A DNA stretch of 64,000 bases from BM520 sp964474455. Its GTDB lineage: Bacteria > Bacteroidota > Bacteroidia > Bacteroidales > BM520. Positions within the stretch are counted from its first letter, which is position 1. Each line of letters starts with the position of its first letter. The position numbers and the translations under genes are program-made. This document shows, one piece after another, positions 9,704 through 18,343 of the stretch. The DNA is taken from NCBI GenBank assembly GCA_964474455.1, contig CAYYSU010000007.1, positions 1-64,000 of the forward strand, in the 5' to 3' direction. The notes below the pieces were generated by a model. It made no database searches, was not told the DNA's origin, and saw only the letters and a program-made list of their open reading frames with translations.

Positions 9704-11513
9704 ATTCCCTTGAAAAATAATCGACAAGCTTTTTTGCCTTCGATTTCCCTATCACGCCGGCCAGTGTATCTTCATTGGTTTCTTTTATCTTTTTCAATGA
9801 CTTGAATCTCTTGAGTAATAACGTTGCCGTAGCATCACCTATTCCGGGAATATCCGTCAGGGAAGTCTTTATGGTTCCTTTATCACGTTGGTTTCTGTGA
9901 AACGCAATACCAAAGCGGTGAGCTTCATAACGCAAACGCTGCAGTATCTTCAGGGTTTCAGATTTTTTATCCAAATACAAAGGAAGAGAATCTCCAGGGT
10001 AATAGAGCTCTTCCAGACGCTCGGCAATACCAATAATTGCAATCTTTCCTCTCAACTCCAATCTCTCCAGACTCTTCAATGCAGCACTCAACTGCCCCTT
10101 TCCTCCATCAACAAGTATCAGCTGCGGCAGTGTTTCCTTTTCACGTAAAAGCCGACTGTATCTGCGGTATATAATCTCCTCCATAGAGGCAAAATCATCA
10201 GGTCCTTCAACAGTTTTAATATGATAATGCCGATACTCCTTTTTAGAGGGTTTACCATCACGGAAACATACCATTGCCGCAACGGGATAAGATCCATGGA
10301 AGTTACTATTATCAAAGCACTCTATATGCCGGGGTTCCTCCGTCAAACGAAGATCTTTCTTCATGGTTCCCATGATACGCCGCGAGTGACGATCAGGATC
10401 CACAAGATCTTTACGTTTTTGCTTCTCCAATCTGTAAAACTTAACATTACGCATCGAAAGATCCAGCAGTGATCTCTTGTCTCCTCTTTGCGGCACGGTA
10501 TATTTAACACCTTCCAACTCAATCTCAGGAACAAAAGGCACTACAATCTCAGCCGAATTACTCTTGAAACGCTCTCGTAATTCAGAGACAGCAAAGATCA
10601 AAAGCTCTTCATCACTCTCATCGAGTTTCTTCTTTAGCTCCACAGTGTGTGTCTGAACAATGGCTCCATTCACAACCTTTAGGAAATTAACATACCCTGA
10701 TTTTTCATCCGACTGCAATGAAACCACATCCACATTATGGATAGAAGAACTTACAATGGTAGATTTACTTTTATAAGACTCCAGCATGATAAGTTTCTCT
10801 TTCACTGTCTGGGCTTTTTCGAACTCCATATTTGCAGCATACTCAGCCATAATCTTTTTCAACTGCATGATAACTTCACCGATATTACCTTTTATTATTG
10901 AGCGAATGTGGGATATGGACTCATTGTACTCCTCCTCTGTTTGCAATCCCTCACATGGAGCCAAACAATTTTTAATATGATATTGCAGACAGAGAGAGAA
11001 TTTCTCTGCATCAATATTTTGCTGCGAAAGGTTATACTTGCAGGTTCTTAATTGGTAGAGTTGCCTAACAAGTTCCAGCAGGGTATTCATAAGTTTTACA
11101 GATGCAAAAGGACCATAATACTCGGATCCGTCTTTCACGGGATTTCGTGTGGAAAAAACCCTTGGGAAGCGTTCCTTTTTTATACATATCCAGGGGAAAG
11201 TTTTATCGTCCTTCAAAAGTATGTTATACCTGGGCTGATACTTCTTAATGAGGTTGTTCTCCAGAAGCAGGGCATCAGTCTCAGTATCTACTACCGTGGT
11301 TTTAATATCGTGGATATGCGACACCAGTATCCGCACCTTTCCCGGACGTGAAGCTTCCTTGTTAAAATATGAGGCCACGCGCTTTCGCAGGCTTTTAGCC
11401 TTCCCGACATAGATAATAACATTCTCTTCATTATAATAGCGGTACACTCCCGGGCTGTCGGGCAGCGACCTGACAATAATATTCAGTTTTTCCAAACGGG
11501 AGAGTTCAGCCAT
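9702..11513 (-). CDS. uvrC: Excinuclease ABC subunit C
   Basis: UvrC makes the two incisions in nucleotide excision repair. Seen in order: a GIY-YIG nuclease domain at the N terminus (SPGVYRYY ... IIYVGKAKSLRKRV), a UVR motif in the middle (YAANMEFEKAQTVKEKL), the RNase H-like domain with HIECFDNSNFHGSYPVAAMV and LILVDGGKGQLSAA, and a C-terminal helix-hairpin-helix pair (LTDIPGIGDATATLLL). I place the start at ATG 11513, which begins two bases after the thiL stop and gives 603 residues. An in-frame ATG at 11540 would add nine residues and overlap the thiL end; the short form is the tidier start. It is the second gene of a thiL-uvrC pair. Confidence 0.95.
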   Translation of the reverse strand: MAELSRLEKLNIIVRSLPDSPGVYRYYNEENVIIYVGKAKSLRKRVASYFNKEASRPGKVRILVSHIHDIKTTVVDTETDALLLENNLIKKYQPRYNILLKDDKTFPWICIKKERFPRVFSTRNPVKDGSEYYGPFASVKLMNTLLELVRQLYQLRTCKYNLSQQNIDAEKFSLCLQYHIKNCLAPCEGLQTEEEYNESISHIRSIIKGNIGEVIMQLKKIMAEYAANMEFEKAQTVKEKLIMLESYKSKSTIVSSSIHNVDVVSLQSDEKSGYVNFLKVVNGAIVQTHTVELKKKLDESDEELLIFAVSELRERFKSNSAEIVVPFVPEIELEGVKYTVPQRGDKRSLLDLSMRNVKFYRLEKQKRKDLVDPDRHSRRIMGTMKKDLRLTEEPRHIECFDNSNFHGSYPVAAMVCFRDGKPSKKEYRHYHIKTVEGPDDFASMEEIIYRRYSRLLREKETLPQLILVDGGKGQLSAALKSLERLELRGKIAIIGIAERLEELYYPGDSLPLYLDKKSETLKILQRLRYEAHRFGIAFHRNQRDKGTIKTSLTDIPGIGDATATLLLKRFKSLKKIKETNEDTLAGVIGKSKAKKLVDYFSRE

Positions 11514-11515
11514 AC

Positions 11516-12562
11516 TTAGTCTTTCTTCAAATGATTCCAACCCTGTGCCTGAACAGGAACAGATACGTTGTCGTGCGAAACAATATTAACTCCGGCCTCC
11601 TTATCAGTAATATGACCAATAACAGTAATCTGCTTAAGGGCTTCAATTTTTGAAAAATCGTTCTGGCTAATGGTAAAAAGCAACTCATAATCCTCTCCAC
11701 CATTCATCGCTGCGGTAACAGGATTGATGTTAAACTCCTGTGCCATTAGCGAAGTTGCAGCATCAATGGGCAATTTTTCTTCATAAAGAGTACATCCTTT
11801 ATCCGATTTAGTACATATATGAAGTATCTCAGAAGCCACTCCATCAGATACATCTATCATTGAAGTAGGATTAATATCATTATCATTCAGAATCTTAACA
11901 ATATCCAGGCGTGGTTCCGGTTTAAGATGCCTTTCAAGGATGTAATCATGTCCCTCAAGGTCAGGCTGCATATTCGGGTTTGCTTTCCAGGTCTGTTTTT
12001 CACGCTGAAGCAACAAAAGACCCATATAAGAAGCGCCAACATCACCCGAAAGACAAACCAAATCGCCACGTTGAGCCGTAGAGCGAAGAACATATTTATC
12101 TTCCCGGGCATAACCTATTGCGGTGATGGAAATCATAAGCCCTGATTGGCTTGTAGAGGTATCGCCACCAATAAGATCCACACCATACCGCTTACAACAA
12201 AGATTTATGCCGGCATAAATCTCCTCCACGGCTTCAATGGAATATTTCGAGCTCAAAGCAAAACTCACTGTTATCTGTTCCGGCGTACCCATCATAGAAG
12301 CAATATCCGATAGATTTATCGATACAGCCTTATAACCCAAATGTTTAAGTGGTGTATAACTAAGATCAAAGTGTATGTCTTCAATAAAAAGATCCGTAGT
12401 AACCAACATTTTCTTGCCTTTGCTATTGATAACGGCACAGTCATCGCCAACACCAATTTCTGTGGAGTCATTAATTAGTTTTATCTCTTTGGTAAGATGA
12501 TCTATTAGCCCAAACTCACCGAGTTCAGACATATCTGTTTTTGATACTCTTTTTTCAAACAT
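11516..12562 (-). CDS. thiL: Thiamine-monophosphate kinase
   Basis: ThiL phosphorylates thiamine monophosphate to the cofactor thiamine diphosphate. The sequence has GEFGLIDHL, the metal/nucleotide motif GVGDDCAVI, the DLIGGDTSTS motif and the IDVSDGVASEI motif of the AIR-synthase-like kinase fold. The start is set at ATG 12562 (MFEKRVSKTD, 348 residues), the usual ThiL length; an ATG at 12601 would add an unlikely 13-residue leader. uvrC follows at once. The gene is divergent from the suf operon, whose last gene dxs makes a thiamine-diphosphate-dependent enzyme. Confidence 0.95.
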   Translation of the reverse strand: MFEKRVSKTDMSELGEFGLIDHLTKEIKLINDSTEIGVGDDCAVINSKGKKMLVTTDLFIEDIHFDLSYTPLKHLGYKAVSINLSDIASMMGTPEQITVSFALSSKYSIEAVEEIYAGINLCCKRYGVDLIGGDTSTSQSGLMISITAIGYAREDKYVLRSTAQRGDLVCLSGDVGASYMGLLLLQREKQTWKANPNMQPDLEGHDYILERHLKPEPRLDIVKILNDNDINPTSMIDVSDGVASEILHICTKSDKGCTLYEEKLPIDAATSLMAQEFNINPVTAAMNGGEDYELLFTISQNDFSKIEALKQITVIGHITDKEAGVNIVSHDNVSVPVQAQGWNHLKKD

Positions 12563-12670
12563 TTCTACAATTTTTTTGCAAAAGTACGAAAACCACATCA
12601 ATCATTTTGAGCTTTACTTTGTTATAGACAATTAACAAAGCATAAAAAGGTTAATGAGGTCAATATTTTG

Positions 12671-12678
12671 TAAATTTG
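12671..12678 (+). promoter_or_regulatory. Candidate -7 element of the suf operon
   Basis: TAAATTTG matches TAnnTTTG and lies 36 bases before the sufB ATG in the divergent thiL-sufB gap. The -33 region is poor. No IscR/SufR-like palindrome is obvious by eye. Confidence 0.5.
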
Positions 12679-12714
12679 TAACCTTATTTTTAAACGACAA
12701 CAAAAAATAATATA

Positions 12715-14169
12715 ATGGGTAAAGAAAACCAACAGGATAAGATTCTGCAGGATGTAACGCAAAACGAATACAAGTACGGTTTTGTTACTGATGTGGAGAT
12801 GGAGATGGCTCCTGTAGGGCTTACAGATGACACCATTCGGTATATTTCCAATAAGAAGAACGAGCCGGATTGGATGTTGGAGTTCCGGTTGAAAGCCTTC
12901 CATAAATGGCAAACCATGGAGATGCCTGACTGGGCTCACCTGGACATACCGCCAATTGATTATCAAGCCATAAGCTACTATGCTGCTCCTAAAGACATGG
13001 CGAAGTACGAAAGCCTCGACGAAGTGGATCCGGAGCTTCTGAAGACCTTCAACAAGCTGGGTATTTCACTTGAGGAGCAAAAGCGTTTATCAGGTGTCGC
13101 TGTCGATGCCGTCTTTGATTCTGTATCAGTAAAAACAACCTTCCAGGACACCCTTGAGAAGCATGGTATTATCTTCTGTTCCTTCTCGGAAGCAGTGCAT
13201 AATCATCCTGAGTTGGTGAAAAAATATATGGGATCTGTAGTTCCGTCTCACGACAACTATTTTGCTGCCCTAAACTCAGCGGTATTCAGCGATGGCTCTT
13301 TCTGTTATATTCCTGAAGGCGTGCGGTGCCCTGTGGAACTTTCCACTTACTTCCGTATCAACACCGCAGGAACAGGCCAGTTCGAGAGAACATTGATAAT
13401 CGCTGATGAGAACTCATTCGTGTCTTACATGGAAGGGTGTACTGCACCGCAACGCGATGAAAATCAGCTTCATGCCGCAATAGTAGAGATCGTGGCAATG
13501 AAGGATGCAGAGGTAAAATACAGCACAGTACAGAACTGGTATCCCGGCAATAAAGAAGGCAAAGGCGGGATATATAACTTCGTCACCAAGCGTGGTATTT
13601 GTAAAGGCAACAATGCCAAGATCTCCTGGACTCAGGTAGAGACAGGGTCGGCAAAAACATGGAAATATCCCAGTTGTATCCTGCTCGGTGACAACTCGGT
13701 GGGAGAATTCTACTCTGTGGCAGTTACCAATAACTACCAGCAGGCTGACACCGGATCAAAGATGATCCATCTGGGAAGAAATACCAAGAGTACCATCATC
13801 TCAAAAGGTATCTCCGCCGGGCATAGCGAAAACAGCTATCGGGGCCTGGTGAAAATGGTAAAGAAAGCCTCCAACTCAAGAAATTACAGCCAGTGTGACT
13901 CCCTTCTGCTGGGTGATAAGTGTGGTGCTCACACTTATCCCTATATAAAAGCTGAAAACAAATCTTCCATGATAGAACATGAAGCTACCACCTCAAAAAT
14001 TTCTGAGGATCAGCTTTTCTACTGTAACCAGAGAGGTATCTCCACGGAAAGTGCCATAGGACTTATCGTAAATGGCTACGCAAAAGAGGTACTTAAAAAG
14101 TTACCCATGGAATTTGCCGTAGAGGCACAAAAATTACTCTCCATAAGCCTTGAAGGCAGTGTGGGTTAA
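12715..14169 (+). CDS. sufB: Fe-S cluster assembly scaffold protein SufB
   Basis: A 484-residue SufB, first gene of the operon. SufB, with SufC and SufD, forms the scaffold on which Fe-S clusters are built. Seen here: EGVRCPVELSTYFRIN, the central EIVAMKDAEVKYSTVQNW and NFVTKRGICKG beta-helix segments, and the conserved NYSQCDSLLLGDKCGAHT segment with its cysteines, followed by IEHEATTSKISEDQLFY. Length and motifs are normal, with no truncation. sufC starts 29 bases downstream. Confidence 0.97.
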   Translation: MGKENQQDKILQDVTQNEYKYGFVTDVEMEMAPVGLTDDTIRYISNKKNEPDWMLEFRLKAFHKWQTMEMPDWAHLDIPPIDYQAISYYAAPKDMAKYESLDEVDPELLKTFNKLGISLEEQKRLSGVAVDAVFDSVSVKTTFQDTLEKHGIIFCSFSEAVHNHPELVKKYMGSVVPSHDNYFAALNSAVFSDGSFCYIPEGVRCPVELSTYFRINTAGTGQFERTLIIADENSFVSYMEGCTAPQRDENQLHAAIVEIVAMKDAEVKYSTVQNWYPGNKEGKGGIYNFVTKRGICKGNNAKISWTQVETGSAKTWKYPSCILLGDNSVGEFYSVAVTNNYQQADTGSKMIHLGRNTKSTIISKGISAGHSENSYRGLVKMVKKASNSRNYSQCDSLLLGDKCGAHTYPYIKAENKSSMIEHEATTSKISEDQLFYCNQRGISTESAIGLIVNGYAKEVLKKLPMEFAVEAQKLLSISLEGSVG

Positions 14170-14198
14170 TATTTAAAAAACAATAATAATATAATATT

Positions 14199-14945
14199 AT
14201 GCTTAGCATTAAAGATCTTAAAGTTTCCATCGATAATAAACAGATTATAAAGGGATTAAATCTCCAGGTAAACAAAGGTGAAGTCCATGCGATAATGGGA
14301 CCCAATGGTACCGGGAAAAGCACCCTAGCAAATGTTATTGCAGGAAAAGACTCTTACAATATTGAAACCGGCTCGATAACCTACCAAGGCAAAAATCTTT
14401 TTGATATGGAAGTGGATGAGCGTGCCAATGAAGGCATCTTTTTAGGATTCCAGTATCCGGTAGAGATTCCGGGAGTTAGCATGGTGAATTTTATGCGCAC
14501 TGCCATAAACGAAAAGCGTGCATATCATGGGCAGGATCCTATGCCCGGGGCTGAATTTCTTCAAAAAATGGAAGAGAAAAAGAAACTCGTGGAGATTCAT
14601 GATAAACTGACAAACAGATCTGTTAACGAAGGATTCTCGGGTGGAGAGAAAAAGAAAAATGAAATCTTCCAGATGGCTATGCTTGAGCCTTCCCTGGCTA
14701 TACTAGACGAAACGGACTCAGGATTAGATATTGATGCTCTACGTATTGTGGCCAACGGTGTTAACAAGCTCCGCAGCGAAGACAACGCATTCATCGTTAT
14801 TACCCACTATCAACGCCTGCTTGATTATATCGTTCCTGATGTAGTTCATGTTCTTTATGAAGGAAGCATTGTGAAATCGGGCGGTAAAGAGTTGGCATTG
14901 GAGCTGGAACAAAAAGGTTATGAATGGCTAAAGACAGCCTTTTAA
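14199..14945 (+). CDS. sufC: Fe-S cluster assembly ATPase SufC
   Basis: A 248-residue ABC-type ATPase, soluble and without a membrane domain, that drives conformational change in the SufBCD scaffold. Walker A is GPNGTGKSTL (about residues 34-43), the signature is GFSGGEKKKNEI with the SufC-specific KKKNE, Walker B is LAILDETDSGLDI, and the H-loop is ITHYQRLLDYI. It sits between sufB and sufD with gaps of 29 and 10 bases. Confidence 0.97.
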   Translation: MLSIKDLKVSIDNKQIIKGLNLQVNKGEVHAIMGPNGTGKSTLANVIAGKDSYNIETGSITYQGKNLFDMEVDERANEGIFLGFQYPVEIPGVSMVNFMRTAINEKRAYHGQDPMPGAEFLQKMEEKKKLVEIHDKLTNRSVNEGFSGGEKKKNEIFQMAMLEPSLAILDETDSGLDIDALRIVANGVNKLRSEDNAFIVITHYQRLLDYIVPDVVHVLYEGSIVKSGGKELALELEQKGYEWLKTAF

Positions 14946-14955
14946 GGAGTACAAC

Positions 14956-16362
14956 ATGCAATTAAAAGATACAACAATAAAAGATCGCATCTTTCACTAC
15001 TTTGACAGCCATGTGGATGAGTTGTTCCAAAACGACCCGCCAAAAGTTGCCAAAGTACGCAAAGATGCAGTGAAAGCGTTCAAGGTACAAGGTATCCCTG
15101 ACAGAAAACTGGAGTCATGGAAAAACACTAATATCTCCACCATTCTTGATCAGGAGTTCCATTGCAGCCCGGAACCGAAATCCAAAAAGGTTAATGTAGC
15201 ATCATTTTTCAAATGCAATATGCACAACCTCGACACGTTGATGGTCACAACCCTTAACGGGTATTATGTATATCATAAAGATCCTATGCGTGTGCTCGAC
15301 AACGGTGTCATTATAGGTAGTTTTGAAGAAGCTAAAATCCGTTACCCTGAAATCATAGAGCAATATTTCGGATCAGCAGCATCCAACGATATCGACGGAA
15401 TGATATCTATGAATACAGCACTGGCAAGAGATGGTGTTTTCATTTATGTTCCCGACAATGTGGTGATGGAAGAGGCAATACAGATCGTAAACCTCAATAA
15501 CAGCGACGAACGTTTGCTCTCAAATATCCGAAACCTGGTGGTAACAGGTGAGAACAGTAAGCTTACCATAGTTCATTGTGATGACTCCTACTCTACACAG
15601 GCTGCATTTTGTAATACTGTAAGTGAGATTATTGTTGGCCAGAATGCCTCGGTAGAACACTACAAGCTGCAAAACCTCAATAACAATACCTCACTTGTTA
15701 ATCAGGCCTTTTTCGTACAGAAAGCAAATAGCAAGGTTATCAACAACAGCATAACTCTAAACGGCGGATTGGTTCGCAACTATACAAATGCAGCACTTAC
15801 AGAGCCGGGATGTGAATGCGACGTTATGGGTCTATACCTGGTAGACAAAACACAACATGTTGATAACCAAGTATTAATCAACCACGACGCACCTAATTGC
15901 TATAGTAACGAGTTATTCAAAGGACTTATCGACGATCGGGCAAAGGCCGTTTTCAATGGTCATATAGTTGTAAAAAAGGATGCCCAACAGACATTAGCAT
16001 TTCAGAAAAACAGAAACCTATTACTATCAGACAAGGCACGTGCTATTTCCAAGCCATTTCTGGAAATCTATGCCGATGATGTGAAGTGTAGCCATGGCGC
16101 CACTGTAGGTCAACTGGATAATGAATCACTGTTCTATCTGCGCGCAAGAGGTATTGGTGAGGCAAATGCCAGAATGCTACTTCAATATGCATTTGCTGCA
16201 GAGGTAATAAACGAAATAAAAATCGATGAGCTTAGAAATCAGATAGACGATATGGTCAAAAAACGCCTTCATGGAGAGCTGGATATCTGCGAGACATGCG
16301 TTCTGCACTGCAAAACAAAAGAGAGGCAGTTGGAGTTCCCCATCGATGTAAGTAAAATATAA
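14956..16362 (+). CDS. sufD: Fe-S cluster assembly protein SufD
   Basis: A 468-residue paralogue of SufB and partner in the SufBC2D complex. The N-terminal helical domain contains GIPDRKLESWKNTN, a typical SufD entry motif. The beta-helix core ends with KCSHGATVGQLDNESLFYLRARGI, which carries the conserved histidine-containing segment of SufD. The C-terminal CETCVLHCKTKE stretch is richer in cysteine than I would expect, with three cysteines within seven residues; this could be a local feature or an extra metal site. The TTG start of sufS is 12 bases after the stop. Confidence 0.95.
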   Translation: MQLKDTTIKDRIFHYFDSHVDELFQNDPPKVAKVRKDAVKAFKVQGIPDRKLESWKNTNISTILDQEFHCSPEPKSKKVNVASFFKCNMHNLDTLMVTTLNGYYVYHKDPMRVLDNGVIIGSFEEAKIRYPEIIEQYFGSAASNDIDGMISMNTALARDGVFIYVPDNVVMEEAIQIVNLNNSDERLLSNIRNLVVTGENSKLTIVHCDDSYSTQAAFCNTVSEIIVGQNASVEHYKLQNLNNNTSLVNQAFFVQKANSKVINNSITLNGGLVRNYTNAALTEPGCECDVMGLYLVDKTQHVDNQVLINHDAPNCYSNELFKGLIDDRAKAVFNGHIVVKKDAQQTLAFQKNRNLLLSDKARAISKPFLEIYADDVKCSHGATVGQLDNESLFYLRARGIGEANARMLLQYAFAAEVINEIKIDELRNQIDDMVKKRLHGELDICETCVLHCKTKERQLEFPIDVSKI

Positions 16363-16374
16363 AAAATATATACT

Positions 16375-17589
16375 TTGGATCTTCAGGAAATACGTTCGCA
16401 ATTCCCCATTCTTAAACGCACGGTTTACAACAAACCGCTGGTATATCTTGATAATGCTGCTACGAACCAAAAGCCGGAGCGTGTAATTAAGGCTCTCGAA
16501 AATTACTATAACACTCAAAACAGTAATATTCACCGCGGCGTGCATCACCTGAGTCAAGAAGCTACAGCAGCTTACGAAGAGGTACGCTCCCGGGTGCAGC
16601 AGTTTATTAATGCCGGAAACACGCATGAGATAATCTTCACCAAAGGCACCACAGAAGCCATAAACCTGGTTGCCCGCAGTTTCTGCAAACGATATGTCTC
16701 AAAAGGCGACGAAATAGTTGTTTCAGCAATGGAGCACCACAGCAACATTGTGCCATGGCAAATGGCATGTGAAGAACAGGGCGCAAAATTAAAAGTGATA
16801 CCCATGAACCTCAATGGTGAACTTATTATTGAGATGTTGCCTTATCTTCTTACAAAAAAAGTAAAACTGATCGCTGTGGCACATGTTTCCAATGCTCTGG
16901 GAACCATCAACCCCATAGAAAAAATCATTGAGAAAGCTCATGAGATGAATATCCCCGTGCTTATCGATGGCGCCCAGGCTGTAGCACATCTGGATGTGGA
17001 TGTTCAGAAACTGGATTGTGATTTCTATTGCTTTTCAGGTCATAAAATGTACGGCCCCATGGGCGTTGGGGTATTATACGGCAAGGAAGAGTACCTCAAC
17101 GAGATGCCTCCCTACCAGGGAGGTGGCGAGATGATTAATGAGGTGACATTTGAAAAGACAACATTCAATGAATTACCGTTTAAATTTGAAGCCGGGACTC
17201 CCAATGTGGCAGATGTAATTGGCCTTGGTGAGGCTATGAGTTTTATTCAGGATACAGGCATTGAAAATATAGCACAAGCGGGAGAAGAATTGGTGAAATA
17301 TTGTGAAAATAAACTGCTGGAAGAGGGTGGGATAACACTTGTGGGAACGGCAGAAAAAAAAGCCGGGGTAGTATCGTTTCTCATTGATAATGTGCACCCT
17401 TACGATGCCGGGACTATCATCGACAGGCTTGGTGTTGCTGTAAGAACAGGACACCATTGTGCGCAGCCGGTGATGGATTTCTTTAAGATCCCGGGCACAA
17501 TAAGAGCATCTTTCTCCGTTTATAATAACAAAGAAGAAATAGACACACTTATTAAGGCCATCCAACAGGTGAAGGCCATGTTTTGTTAG
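16375..17589 (+). CDS. sufS: Cysteine desulfurase SufS
   Basis: A 404-residue PLP enzyme (group II cysteine desulfurase) that removes sulfur from cysteine and passes it to SufE. The PLP lysine is K224 in CFSGHKMYGPMG, and the catalytic cysteine is C362 in RTGHHCAQPVM. AMEHHSNIVPWQ and DGAQAVAHLDVDV provide the cofactor contacts. The start is TTG at 16375 (MDLQEIRSQFPIL), which matches the usual N terminus of the family; no ATG fits as well. sufE follows with a 8-base gap. Confidence 0.96.
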   Translation: MDLQEIRSQFPILKRTVYNKPLVYLDNAATNQKPERVIKALENYYNTQNSNIHRGVHHLSQEATAAYEEVRSRVQQFINAGNTHEIIFTKGTTEAINLVARSFCKRYVSKGDEIVVSAMEHHSNIVPWQMACEEQGAKLKVIPMNLNGELIIEMLPYLLTKKVKLIAVAHVSNALGTINPIEKIIEKAHEMNIPVLIDGAQAVAHLDVDVQKLDCDFYCFSGHKMYGPMGVGVLYGKEEYLNEMPPYQGGGEMINEVTFEKTTFNELPFKFEAGTPNVADVIGLGEAMSFIQDTGIENIAQAGEELVKYCENKLLEEGGITLVGTAEKKAGVVSFLIDNVHPYDAGTIIDRLGVAVRTGHHCAQPVMDFFKIPGTIRASFSVYNNKEEIDTLIKAIQQVKAMFC

Positions 17590-17597
17590 GTGACATT

Positions 17598-18014
17598 ATG
17601 ATACAGGAAAAAGCAAATCAATTAATCGCTGAGTTTAGCATGTTCGATGACTGGATGGATAAGTATAATTATCTTATTGAGATGGGAAAGACTCTCCCTT
17701 CCATGGAAGAGGAGCATAAAACCGACGATAATATTATTAAAGGGTGCCAATCGAGGGTATGGTTGCATGCCGATTTTGATGATAACAAGATAACATTTAC
17801 CGGAGACAGTGATGCCATTATCACAAAAGGTATTGCAGCACTTCTTCTGAGGATCTTTAATAATGAAACGCCGCAGAATATCACCACGGCGGAGCTTGGA
17901 TGGGTTGATGAGTTGGGATTGAAAGAGCACCTCTCTCCCACCCGTTCCAACGGTCTCCTATCCATGATAAAGCAGATACGTTTTTACGCACTGGCCTTTC
18001 AGGCTAAATCATGA
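17598..18014 (+). CDS. sufE: Sulfur acceptor protein SufE
   Basis: A 138-residue protein that takes persulfide sulfur from SufS and delivers it to the SufBCD scaffold. The acceptor cysteine is C50 in IIKGCQSRVW, the position expected for SufE. The start is ATG 17598 (MIQEKAN); a TTG at 17583 inside the end of sufS would add five residues and is less likely. The C-terminal LGWVDELGLKEHLSPTRSNG segment is the conserved family end. Confidence 0.95.
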   Translation: MIQEKANQLIAEFSMFDDWMDKYNYLIEMGKTLPSMEEEHKTDDNIIKGCQSRVWLHADFDDNKITFTGDSDAIITKGIAALLLRIFNNETPQNITTAELGWVDELGLKEHLSPTRSNGLLSMIKQIRFYALAFQAKS

Positions 18015-18018
18015 TATC

Positions 18019-18333
18019 ATGAAAGATAAAGAAGCACTAAAAAATGAAGTAATAAGAAACCTGAAAATAATCTATGACCCGGAGATTCCGGTAAACATTT
18101 ATGATTTGGGTTTGATATATAATATTGATATTGATAATGATGGTAATGTCGCTATTTTGATGACACTTACCACTCCCAACTGCCCTGTGGCGGAGTCCAT
18201 GCCTCAGGAGGTTCATGATATGATTGCACAGATAGAGGGAGTTGAGACGGTCGGTATCGAGCTTACTTTTGAGCCGGCATGGGATCCTGAGGGCATCTCT
18301 GATGAAGCTAAACTAGCGCTGGGAATGTTATAA
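18019..18333 (+). CDS. DUF59/MIP18-family Fe-S assembly protein
   Basis: A 104-residue protein of the MIP18 (DUF59) family, which acts in Fe-S cluster maturation or carrier steps and is often coded in suf operons. Conserved DPEIPVNIYDLGLIY near the N terminus and TTPNCPVAESMP with the conserved cysteine in the middle, then FEPAWDPEGISDEAKLALGM at the end. It starts 4 bases after sufE, so translation is probably coupled. It is SufT-like in fold but I do not assign a gene name. Confidence 0.93.
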   Translation: MKDKEALKNEVIRNLKIIYDPEIPVNIYDLGLIYNIDIDNDGNVAILMTLTTPNCPVAESMPQEVHDMIAQIEGVETVGIELTFEPAWDPEGISDEAKLALGML

Positions 18334-18343
18334 AAATATATTT

